Below are positions 1 to 4,386 of a stretch of DNA of 7,369 nt, in pieces. The stretch covers positions 1-7,369 of the forward strand of contig JAOUJL010000069.1 in the NCBI GenBank assembly GCA_029883255.1, in the 5' to 3' direction. The stretch is from Candidatus Bathyarchaeota archaeon (GTDB taxonomy: Archaea; Thermoproteota; Bathyarchaeia; Bathyarchaeales; Bathyarchaeaceae). The position numbers and the translations under genes are program-made. Below the pieces are notes generated by a model. The model had not been told where the DNA came from. It searched no databases and worked only from the letters and a program-made list of their open reading frames with translations. The first letter of the stretch is position 1. Each line of letters opens with the position of its first letter.

Positions 1-262
1 CGGCGAAAGTGTATCGGCAGTTAGCCACTATGATTGCCTTCTCAGCTCCAGCCGCTTTCATGGCTTTTTCCAGTTTGTTAACGTAGGCTACTCCCACTAC
101 TTTTTTGCCTACTATACACCAAATGAGTACACGTTTTCTCTCTTTGGGAATCCTAGCCAAAAGGCTGATAATGTCTTCTTGCTCCTCGCGTTTTATCAGC
201 TTGTAGCGCCTAAGCTTCAAAAGAATTTGAGTCTTCCTTTCCTCTCCTGCCCCAGTTTTCAA
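1..262 (-). CDS. Restriction-endonuclease-fold protein, possibly Rpb5/RpoH-like N-terminus (partial, runs off left edge)
   Basis: The first 87 residues are visible; the C-terminus lies outside the window. The start is TTG at 262, because the same frame has a TGA just upstream and GAGGT (273-269) sits 6 nt before the TTG. Residues 45-87 (RVLIWCIV, then VGVAYVNKLEKAMKAAG, AEKAIIVANCRYT) follow the strand-helix-strand core of Mrr-type restriction endonuclease folds. They also resemble the N-terminal half of RNA polymerase subunit Rpb5, which has that fold but no nuclease activity. The Q-x-K/E-x-K catalytic strand is replaced by W48-C49-I50, so cleavage is not expected. It lies 24 nt after the 40-aa cysteine gene, probably in one transcript with S30e, and that ribosomal context mildly favours an RNA polymerase or informational role. 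The missing C-terminus would decide between Rpb5 and a stand-alone Mrr-like protein. It is related in sequence to the protein at 6099-6671. Confidence 0.6.
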   Translation of the reverse strand, partial: MKTGAGEERKTQILLKLRRYKLIKREEQEDIISLLARIPKERKRVLIWCIVGKKVVGVAYVNKLEKAMKAAGAEKAIIVANCRYTFA

Positions 263-286
263 AACGAAACCTCATCCCAAGAATTC

Positions 287-409
287 CTATCTTTTCCAAA
301 AATCTCTTAAGGGAGTCTTATATTTCGTGCAGGCTAGAATCCTGAGTCCATAATCATAAGAGATGGCTGTGTTTCTACACATAGTACAGCTGTAAACTCC
401 GGCTGTCAT
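287..409 (-). CDS. 40-aa cysteine miniprotein (zinc-finger-like), coupled to S30e
   Basis: A 40-residue ORF starts at ATG 409, and this ATG overlaps the TGA of S30e (ATGA). The run AGGAGGCGAAG, formed by the Arg codons that end S30e, provides a strong Shine-Dalgarno about 6 nt before the ATG. Cysteines are C8 and C11 (YSCTMC) and C27 (ILACTKYK), so it has a CxxC knuckle plus one further Cys. The C-terminal part is basic and aromatic (PLRDFWKR). It aligns with the 46-aa protein at 3196-3336 through RN...Y...GLRI...C...K...R.F, which supports both being real genes. Metal binding is inferred only, since one of the expected four ligands is absent. Translational coupling to a ribosomal protein suggests a housekeeping RNA- or DNA-binding role. 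I do not recognise the family by name. Confidence 0.7.
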   Translation of the reverse strand: MTAGVYSCTMCRNTAISYDYGLRILACTKYKTPLRDFWKR

Positions 410-618
410 CTTCGCCTCCTTCGATACCTGCGTTGGCCGAGTTTATATTGACCGCCTTGAACTCCTTCGCGGTGGGCGTTTCTTTCCAAGACGATGCGGC
501 TGTTATATTTCCTCCTGTTTTCAACCCTCGGGTTAAATCTAGGCTTTGACTTTTCTTTCTTTGAGCCACTGATCGATCTAACCTTTCCTGCCTTCGAAAG
601 CGATCCATGTGTCGGCAT
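406..618 (-). CDS. rps30e: 30S ribosomal protein S30e
   Basis: The 70-residue protein begins with the S30e signature MPTHGSLSKAGKVRS and then has a basic linker and PRVENRRKYNSRIVL, corresponding to the PR.RNRR.Y..R.. segment of archaeal S30e. S30e is a small-subunit ribosomal protein found in archaea and eukaryotes (the Fau C-terminal half). The start is ATG 618, with GAGGTGA (629-623) close upstream and a minus-strand TATA-like TTATAT near 665-660, giving a short leader. Unlike the S30e sequences I remember, which end soon after the R..LL.R stretch, this one carries roughly 20 further residues ending in YRRRRR. The codons for that Arg run also form the SD of the downstream 40-aa gene. A frameshift is not needed to explain the tail, since the reading frame is open to the overlapping stop. 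Confidence 0.9.
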   Translation of the reverse strand: MPTHGSLSKAGKVRSISGSKKEKSKPRFNPRVENRRKYNSRIVLERNAHREGVQGGQYKLGQRRYRRRRR

Positions 619-659
619 ATTTTCACCTCACAACTTTGCCTCTTATCTGTGACGACGCA

Positions 660-697
660 ATATAAATATTACTAATTTTCATTACAATCGAAAATAA
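660..697. promoter_or_regulatory. Divergent promoter module, copy 1 (S30e / 120-aa gene)
   Basis: ATATAA at 660-665 reads as TTATAT on the minus strand, at a distance that suits a start site shortly before the S30e ATG. It is followed by TTACTAATTTTCATT (669-683) and AATCGAAAA (686-694). The same arrangement occurs at 4276-4318 and 6751-6792, also between divergent genes. For the plus strand, further A/T boxes (TTATAT at 701-706, AAATATAGT near 711-719) lie 25-40 nt before the 733 or 742 start. The GAAAA stretches on either strand resemble archaeal BRE elements. Promoter function is inferred from position and repetition. Confidence 0.6.
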
Positions 698-732
698 CGC
701 TTATATTACAAAATATAGTAACTTGTACTGAT

Positions 733-1095
733 GTGGCGAAGATGCATCCTAGGGCTCCTACTTCCAGAAGATCGCCTAGAATCGCGATCGTCCCAAAGAT
801 TTACCTAATCATCACTAAAGAAGGCATAGAATTTGTAAGAGAGAGGTATTCTTATTCAGTGGCACTAGAGAGTGGAGAAATCAAATTATATGCATTTCTT
901 ATTCGGTTACTCTCCTTCTACGGAATATTGCCTCTGGCCTTGATAAAAAGGCGACTAGGAAGCGAAATTCTTGAAAAAGCGCTGGAAAACCATTATGTAA
1001 CTCTTAGTGCCCTTGGACGAAAATTGCCAAAGAATGAGGTCCAAGAAGTCGTTAAAGAAGTTTGGGGAAAAATTCCCGAGGGAATCTATATTTAA
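733..1095 (+). CDS. Unrecognised 120-aa protein, possible winged-helix
   Basis: The 120-residue product is not one I recognise. The N-terminus is Arg/Pro rich (HPRAPTSRRSPR). A strand-like IYLIITKEGIEFV follows, then a hydrophobic helical segment (YAFLIRLLSFYGILPLALI, about residues 53-71), a second helix with RRLGSEILEKALENHYV, and a charged end (KNEVQEVVKEVWGKI). Two helices followed by a short strand-like stretch could be a helix-turn-helix, but no signature residues prove it. GTG 733 is the longest start. ATG 742 is equally plausible because no SD precedes either one and the TATA-like boxes at 701-719 fit leaderless initiation near 730-742. It lies 20 nt upstream of the GIY-YIG gene, so the two are probably co-transcribed. 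Confidence 0.6.
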   Translation: MAKMHPRAPTSRRSPRIAIVPKIYLIITKEGIEFVRERYSYSVALESGEIKLYAFLIRLLSFYGILPLALIKRRLGSEILEKALENHYVTLSALGRKLPKNEVQEVVKEVWGKIPEGIYI

Positions 1096-1115
1096 CCATT
1101 TATTGGTGTGGAAAT

Positions 1116-1868
1116 ATGCCGATCTCAGGAAAAATGTACGTTTGGGGAAATAGGGCAAAAAACGTTTCAAAAAGGCCTGGAGTTTACGCTCTCTATAACG
1201 CGGACAAGGTTCTAATCTACATAGGAATAAGTACCAGTCTCCGAAAAAAATTCACTCATTACCTAGAAACAAACTTTTCCAACGACCCTCGCAAACGTGA
1301 AACCAGATATTATAAGAGAGAGCCTACTTCAGAACCAGAAGACAGAATGAAGGAGCTTCTAGGCGAATACAGACAAAAGCATAGCAAGTTTCTAAAATGT
1401 AACCTACCTCCAGAAGCTCCTAAGAAAGAAGTTGCCAGCGAACGGGCGTTCTACTTCTACGAGGACACTGGCAAACCGCTATGCGAAGTAGCTTTCAACC
1501 CACAAGATTTGAGGGAGAAAATAAGGAAAGTTCCGGTTTCTTCGTTGGAGTTCCATCAAAAAAGAGGAGACTTCGCCAGATGGATTCGAAACGTTTCCAG
1601 AAATCTACAACTCGCCGAAGCTATCGAGAAAATTGACAAAACTGGTGAAGATCTTAGGAGAGAGCTCTTGAATTCATTGAACAATCCAGAAAAAGCGGCA
1701 TGTCCCAGATGTGAAATTGAAACAAGCCCTGTCAAGACTTGGAAAATGGCTGGGAGGCCAAGTAAGACTGGTGAAAGACTACAGCTTACTATAGGTCACT
1801 ACAAATGTCTCAAATGCAATAAAACATTCCGAAGAGTGATCGCAAAAGAGAGGATAAAAGCTTCCTGA
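1116..1868 (+). CDS. GIY-YIG domain protein with C-terminal zinc ribbon
   Basis: I take ATG 1116 (250 aa, 20 nt after the upstream stop, with GGTG nearby). The frame is open back to 1062, which would add 18 residues overlapping the preceding gene. Residues 21-50 form a GIY-YIG core: PGVYALY (GVY 22-24) and LIYIGIS (YIG 35-37). At the usual catalytic arginine (8 residues after YIG, as in UvrC KKRL or I-TevI KRW) there is Lys45. Residues 110-180 (FYFYEDTGKP, then FHQKRGDFARWIRNV) resemble a DUF5752-like segment known from archaeal proteins; this assignment comes from memory of its FH..RGDF..WI pattern. Residues 196-241 are a zinc ribbon with C196PRC199 and C231LKC234 flanking VKTWKMAGRP and LTIGHYKC. 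That middle part resembles the Cren7 SH3-like core. Nuclease activity is uncertain. Chromatin-directed DNA binding is a reasonable inference. Confidence 0.75.
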   Translation: MPISGKMYVWGNRAKNVSKRPGVYALYNADKVLIYIGISTSLRKKFTHYLETNFSNDPRKRETRYYKREPTSEPEDRMKELLGEYRQKHSKFLKCNLPPEAPKKEVASERAFYFYEDTGKPLCEVAFNPQDLREKIRKVPVSSLEFHQKRGDFARWIRNVSRNLQLAEAIEKIDKTGEDLRRELLNSLNNPEKAACPRCEIETSPVKTWKMAGRPSKTGERLQLTIGHYKCLKCNKTFRRVIAKERIKAS

Positions 1869-1871
1869 ACC

Positions 1872-1880
1872 TTTTTGTTT
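1872..1880 (+). terminator. Oligo-T terminator after the GIY-YIG gene
   Basis: TTTTTGTTT begins 4 nt after the stop codon of the GIY-YIG gene, at the junction with the convergent gene ending at 1880. Archaeal RNA polymerase terminates at short oligo-T runs without needing a hairpin, so this is a plausible plus-strand terminator. No hairpin is evident. Confidence 0.4.
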
Positions 1881-2236
1881 CAGTGTCTTCTCCTGTGTCT
1901 CGCGTTTCTCGCGTCTCTGGCTCGTCTCTTTCTCCAGTCCCTCTTTCTCTGAGTTTCTATCCTTTTTCTAGGATAGGCATAGTGTTTGGCACCCTGCCTT
2001 CTAAATTGATCCAACTCTTTGTAGAAGCTTGAATAACTTACCTCTTCTTTAGACAAGGATAACATGATTTCGTTCAGTTTTGTTTTGACTTCTTGTGAGG
2101 CAGTTTTGTCCCATGTCTCAGAGTAGGCTAGATAGGCCGCGTGGAATCTGAAGTCTAATGGTCTGTCAATCATTAGTTTTGTTACCTCTTCGTCGTTTGA
2201 TTGTGGTTTCGGTTCCTCTGTCGTTTCAGTTTTCAA
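1880..2236 (-). CDS. 118-aa protein with strongly basic C-terminal tail
   Basis: The start is TTG 2236, preceded by GAGGTGAA (2252-2245) at about 8 nt. Residues 1-18 are acidic and polar (KTETTEEPKPQSNDEEV). Residues 19-80 look helical (MIDRPLDFRFHAAYLAYSET, then VKTKLNEIMLSLSKEE). The last 30 residues are almost all Arg/Lys/His (QRKRDWRKRRARDARNARH, ending RRRH). The basic tail suggests nucleic-acid binding. I recognise no family. It is the last gene of the SSB-Alba-TBP cluster, 27 nt after the ribbon-helix-helix gene, and could be a partner of that regulator. Its 5' end shares the stretch TTTCGTyTTGAAAACTG with the gene starting at 262. Confidence 0.7.
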   Translation of the reverse strand: MKTETTEEPKPQSNDEEVTKLMIDRPLDFRFHAAYLAYSETWDKTASQEVKTKLNEIMLSLSKEEVSYSSFYKELDQFRRQGAKHYAYPRKRIETQRKRDWRKRRARDARNARHRRRH

Positions 2237-2263
2237 GACGAAACTTCACCTCAACAATTCTCA

Positions 2264-2413
2264 TCATTCTCGCCTACCCCAGAGTTCCCCTTTGAGCATG
2301 TCTCTAATAGCTGCTCGAATAGCTGCACTTCGACTCGGATACATGCCCGACCTCACGAGTTCATGAAGCCCTTTCAAATATGCTTTGGAAAGCAGAACCG
2401 ATACAAGTTTCAT
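2264..2413 (-). CDS. Ribbon-helix-helix (CopG/Arc-type) DNA-binding protein
   Basis: This is a 49-residue ORF starting at ATG 2413, with GGTGAAAG a few nt upstream. MKLVSVLL (1-8) is the β-ribbon, AYLKGLHELVRSGMY (11-25) the first helix, and PSRSAAIRAAIRDML (26-40) the second helix with the SRSxAIR.A turn that is characteristic of archaeal CopG-like repressors. These proteins dimerise through the ribbon, which inserts into the DNA major groove. The short C-terminus ends GRRE. It lies 15 nt after the 55-aa zinc-ribbon gene and 27 nt before the basic-tailed gene, within the minus-strand cluster. It could regulate this cluster, but its operator is unknown. Confidence 0.8.
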   Translation of the reverse strand: MKLVSVLLSKAYLKGLHELVRSGMYPSRSAAIRAAIRDMLKGELWGRRE

Positions 2414-2428
2414 CGTCTTTCACCAATC

Positions 2429-2596
2429 TTATTTGGGTCGATACCTTGTTCCACACCTCTTGCAGGTGACGACGAAGATTTTTTGCATCAAACGTTGGTG
2501 CCGCACACGGTTCCACCTGCCACATTTTGGACACTTAAACAACCGGAGTCCCTTTTCATGTCGCACGTCTTCCGCGTCTATTGTCACAACACTCAT
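2429..2596 (-). CDS. 55-aa zinc-ribbon protein
   Basis: ATG 2596 lies 12 nt after the TBP stop, and the TGAGGA overlapping that stop supplies a GAGG-type SD. Residues 20-50 form a classic four-cysteine zinc ribbon: C22PKC25 (FKCPKCGRWN), a basic linker with a hydrophobic strand (KIFVVTC), and C45KRC48 (CKRCGTRYR). The N-terminus (SVVTIDAEDVRHEKGLRL) is a short strand plus linker. Such stand-alone ribbons bind DNA, RNA or transcription proteins. Its position directly after TBP in the same transcript suggests a transcription-associated role, which is inference. I know no specific family name. Confidence 0.8.
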   Translation of the reverse strand: MSVVTIDAEDVRHEKGLRLFKCPKCGRWNRVRHQRLMQKIFVVTCKRCGTRYRPK

Positions 2597-2608
2597 TCCC
2601 GGTCTTCC

Positions 2609-3199
2609 TCAAGGTGTATCGTAAATTATCACATCATTCTCATCCAGCTCTTGACGAAGCTTCATGACAGCCTGATTCACTTCCTCCTCCTTCTTGGCGC
2701 CAGTGCAAACCAGTTTCCCGCTCGAGAAGATGAGAATCACCGTCTTAGGGTCCTCCATCCTATAGATGACACCTGGAAACTGCTCCGGCTCGTACATCAT
2801 TCTTCCTCCTAAGTCAACTTTTCCCCCCCTCTCATAGAAGCCCTCAAGGTCCACCTTTCCGCCTAAAATGACGGAAGCAACTATATTCTGTATCTTTATG
2901 TGCAGTTTACCGCGGATAACCATGCCCGTCTTCTTCAGTTTTCTAACAACCTTCTTCAGAGCCCTTCTCGCTTCTTTCTCAGACTTGGCTCCGGTGCAAA
3001 CCATCTTTCCAGTACGGAAGACCAGATTTGCTGTTCTCGGCCTCTTCGTGCGGAACACCAACCCTGGAAACACGTCTGGCCTGTACTCAACGATTGGAAA
3101 CGCCTTTACCACCGCTTGTAGGTCAATTCCATGCTCTAGACTGGCGGAGGCGACGACGTTCTCAACCTTGATTTCAGGCTCCTTCTCAAGCTCGGTCAA
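2609..3199 (-). CDS. tbp: TATA-binding protein (TBP)
   Basis: The 196-residue protein has two TBP repeats. Repeat 1 (about 9-95) contains VFPGLVFRTKRP and GKMVCTGAKSEKEA. Repeat 2 (about 101-190) contains MYEPEQFPGVIYRMEDPKT and GKLVCTGAKKEEEV. TBP binds and bends the promoter TATA box and recruits TFB and RNA polymerase. The start must be TTG 3199: an in-frame TAG lies 12 nt upstream of it and GAGGA (3208-3204) is at SD distance. The TTG overlaps the TGA of the 46-aa gene. Repeat 2 is unusual. Between GGKVDL (113-118) and MYEP (135-138) there are 16 residues where repeat 1 has 10, and a second GGKVDL occurs at 125-130. A strand motif has apparently been duplicated in place of the first helix of that repeat. 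The acidic tail common in archaeal TBPs is minimal (DENDVIIYDTP). Confidence 0.95.
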   Translation of the reverse strand: MTELEKEPEIKVENVVASASLEHGIDLQAVVKAFPIVEYRPDVFPGLVFRTKRPRTANLVFRTGKMVCTGAKSEKEARRALKKVVRKLKKTGMVIRGKLHIKIQNIVASVILGGKVDLEGFYERGGKVDLGGRMMYEPEQFPGVIYRMEDPKTVILIFSSGKLVCTGAKKEEEVNQAVMKLRQELDENDVIIYDTP

Positions 3200-3336
3200 G
3201 ACTTCCTCGCCCTAAAGTGCCGCTCGAAACACTTCGGATCCGGGCAGACTATGTAAATCCTCAGCCCGGCCTTCGAGTAGAAAACATTAGCGTTTCTAAA
3301 GCTGAAACAGTCTTTGGCTTCCTTTCGATAAGGCAT
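3196..3336 (-). CDS. 46-aa cysteine miniprotein between Alba and TBP
   Basis: ATG 3336 is 1 nt after the Alba TAA. The end of the Alba gene supplies AAGGAG as SD, and the TGA overlaps the TBP start codon (TTGA). This tight fit on both sides argues for a real, coupled gene. The 46 residues include C10, C31 and C36 with H40 (IVCPDPKCFERHF), so a C-x4-C-x3-H knuckle plus an upstream Cys could bind zinc. It shares RN...Y...GLRI...C...K...R.F with the 40-aa protein at 287-409; the pair look like paralogs. The C-terminus is basic (FRARKS). The family is unrecognised. Given its neighbours, DNA or transcription-complex binding is the likely role. Confidence 0.75.
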   Translation of the reverse strand: MPYRKEAKDCFSFRNANVFYSKAGLRIYIVCPDPKCFERHFRARKS

Positions 3337-3337
3337 T

Positions 3338-3676
3338 TTACTCCTTCTTCTTTTTTTGGCTTCGCTTTCGCTTTGGCTTGGCCTTTGACTTTGGCTTGGA
3401 ACGGGTTAACGTTATCTCCATTGTTGACACGTTTCTTGTCCTATTCTGTTCTTCAATCGATATTTCCTCGCTCCCTATCTTGATCTTGTCGACCTTCACG
3501 CCTTCAAGGAATCTGCTCCTTGCGACTTCGGCGACATCTACGGCATGGGATAACGCTCTTCCCCTAGCCTTCAATGTAACTTCCTCGGCACCGGCGTTAA
3601 AACCGGTTATGACCGCCAGTACATAATTCATCAGCGGCTTTCTCCCAACGTACACCGTAGCTACTTGTTTAGACAG
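3338..3676 (-). CDS. albA: Alba chromatin protein with lysine-rich tail
   Basis: Alba dimers coat archaeal DNA and RNA. The family core is clear: [47 protein letters not shown] and NVSTMEITL. The closest conventional start is GTG 3655, which begins abruptly at VYVG and has no SD. A CTG at 3676 gives [14 protein letters not shown], the normal Alba N-terminus, with GAGGAG (3691-3686) 9 nt upstream and a TAG four codons further upstream of the CTG. I therefore prefer CTG (112 aa). Residues 94-112 form a Lys/Arg/Pro/Ser-rich tail ([19 protein letters not shown]) absent from Sulfolobus Alba and resembling histone H1-type tails. The residue matching acetylated Lys16 of Sulfolobus Alba is Arg12. It lies 17 nt after SSB. 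Confidence 0.92.
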   Translation of the reverse strand: MSKQVATVYVGRKPLMNYVLAVITGFNAGAEEVTLKARGRALSHAVDVAEVARSRFLEGVKVDKIKIGSEEISIEEQNRTRNVSTMEITLTRSKPKSKAKPKRKRSQKKKKE

Positions 3677-3685
3677 AGTCTACAT

Positions 3686-3691
3686 CTCCTC
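3686..3691 (-). promoter_or_regulatory. Ribosome binding site that decides the Alba start
   Basis: GAGGAG on the minus strand lies 2 nt after the SSB stop codon and 9 nt before CTG 3676, but about 30 nt before GTG 3655. No other SD-like sequence occurs between them, so it favours the CTG start. Confidence 0.6.
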
Positions 3692-3693
3692 AG

Positions 3694-4119
3694 CTAATAC
3701 CTTCTACGTCTCTTGAAGATCCTTCTTGTAGGTCTGTACCAAAACGACTCGTGCCTCTCATCAGACAGATTGTTTTCTGTGTTTACCTCTCCAATATCCT
3801 TGTCCACCTTCTCCGCCGAACCCTGTCTTCCGATGTTGAGTCTCAAGAACCCTCTGAACAACGAAGTGTAACCGTTTCTGACTTCAATCACATCGCCATC
3901 AGCAAAGGCACCGATCTGGTCGTCCCAAAGGTTCAACACTGCGCATCCCGTTTCATCCCCCACGAGTGCCTCTGCGACTCTGTGCACAGAAACGTCCCTT
4001 CGGGAGGTTACCGAACGGGGCGCTCCGATGTTAACGATCTTCACCGTTAGATTCACGTTTCTGAGACTGGGCTTCAATACGTCGATCTTTGCAAACTCGA
4101 CTCCTACCTCAGACGTCAT
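3694..4119 (-). CDS. ssb: Single-stranded DNA-binding protein, crenarchaeal-type OB fold
   Basis: The 141-residue protein has one OB fold (about residues 11-105): KPSLRNVNLTVKIVNIG, AEALVGDETGCAVLNLWDD, FADGDVIEVRNGYTSLFRG, FLRLNIG. This matches Sulfolobus SSB and eukaryotic SOSS-B, which bind ssDNA in replication and repair. DNA-stacking aromatics W56/W75/F79 of Sulfolobus SSB correspond to W65, Y84 and F88. The C-terminus differs from Sulfolobus SSB, whose tail is Gly-rich then acidic: here a short linker ends in TRRIFKRRRRY, so the tail is basic. ATG 4119 lacks a strong SD. It is the first gene of the minus-strand cluster and follows an approximately 130-nt leader downstream of the TTATAT box at 4281-4276. 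Confidence 0.9.
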   Translation of the reverse strand: MTSEVGVEFAKIDVLKPSLRNVNLTVKIVNIGAPRSVTSRRDVSVHRVAEALVGDETGCAVLNLWDDQIGAFADGDVIEVRNGYTSLFRGFLRLNIGRQGSAEKVDKDIGEVNTENNLSDERHESFWYRPTRRIFKRRRRY

Positions 4120-4174
4120 TCATGATCCCGCCATTCTCCATACACGTGATTACAGCGTAGACACAACGACGTTA

Positions 4175-4254
4175 GGGTAACCCTCCCACCGCTAAAAGCG
4201 GGAAACTTCCAAGGAGGTGAAAGTGGAAGACGGCGAGCGAGTTGTCCGCGTCTT
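4175..4254. other. Structured untranslated leader / hairpin region
   Basis: This stretch lies in the 259-bp region between SSB and the plus-strand genes and holds several inverted repeats: GGGTAACCC (4175-4183); a two-tier hairpin pairing CCTCC (4182-4186) with GGAGG (4213-4217) around CCGCT-AAA-AGCGG (4189-4201); and AAGACG (4227-4232) with CGTCTT (4249-4254). On the minus strand it would be the 5' leader of the SSB cluster. On the plus strand, AAGGAGGTGA (4211-4220) is a near-perfect SD before a 22-codon ORF (GTG 4223 to TAA 4291), and that SD lies in the hairpin arm. Such hairpins also occur at the ends of IS200/IS605 elements, so a relic is possible. No tRNA-like pattern was found. Confidence 0.45.
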
Positions 4255-4275
4255 AGGGAAGGTGGGATTGGGCAC

Positions 4276-4318
4276 ATATAAGAATTACTAATTTTCATTT
4301 AAATCGAAAAAATTAAAT
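4276..4318. promoter_or_regulatory. Divergent promoter module, copy 2 (SSB cluster / DUF2153)
   Basis: ATATAA (4276-4281; TTATAT on the minus strand), TTACTAATTTTCATT (4285-4299 region), AATCGAAAA (4302-4310) and AATTAAAT match copy 1 with only four mismatches over the first 35 positions. On the minus side it should start the SSB leader near 4252. On the plus side the GAAAAAATTAAAT box (BRE plus TATA-like) lies about 24 nt before ATG 4336, the distance expected for a leaderless start. Confidence 0.65.
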
Positions 4319-4335
4319 CAGGCAACAACCTCTCT

Positions 4336-4386
4336 ATGGGAAAGAGATGTGTTCTAGACCTATGGAAGGTGATGGTTTTTGAGTGA
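4336..4386 (+). CDS. Possible leaderless 16-codon upstream ORF
   Basis: ATG 4336 opens a 16-residue ORF (MGKRCVLDLWKVMVFE) whose stop overlaps the DUF2153 start region, and the AAGGTGA that serves as the DUF2153 SD lies inside it. The ATG is 31 nt from C4305 of the promoter core, exactly the spacing seen from the equivalent base to ATG 6810. Translation from the transcript's 5' end would bring ribosomes to the DUF2153 start. The peptide itself has no recognisable feature, so this is a candidate only. Confidence 0.35.
   Translation: MGKRCVLDLWKVMVFE

Noticed and set aside
375..626. 83-aa minus-strand ORF over S30e
   Set aside because: It overlaps the clear S30e frame and its sequence matches nothing; the S30e frame has the SD and the family signature.
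2220..2270. C/D box RNA: TGATGA near 2261-2267 and CTGA near 2226-2230 on the minus strand
   Set aside because: No convincing C'/D' pair and both fall at ordinary stop/start sequences of adjacent genes.
2201..2812. 203-aa plus-strand ORF
   Set aside because: It is antisense to TBP, the 55-aa zinc ribbon and the RHH gene; its composition is typical of an antisense shadow.
2868..3483. Plus-strand ORFs opposite TBP and the 46-aa gene
   Set aside because: They mirror well-recognised minus-strand genes and have no motif of their own.
4223..4291. 22-codon plus-strand ORF behind a strong SD
   Set aside because: Very short, runs into the promoter module, and its SD is in a hairpin; reported as part of the structured region, not as a gene.
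4116..4298. 60-aa minus-strand ORF ending CLRCNHVYGEWRDHE, overlapping the SSB start
   Set aside because: Its ATG lies upstream of the TATA box that should start this transcript, no internal start has an SD, and the region is dominated by inverted repeats. The CxxC near the end is worth remembering, but the gene is not supported.
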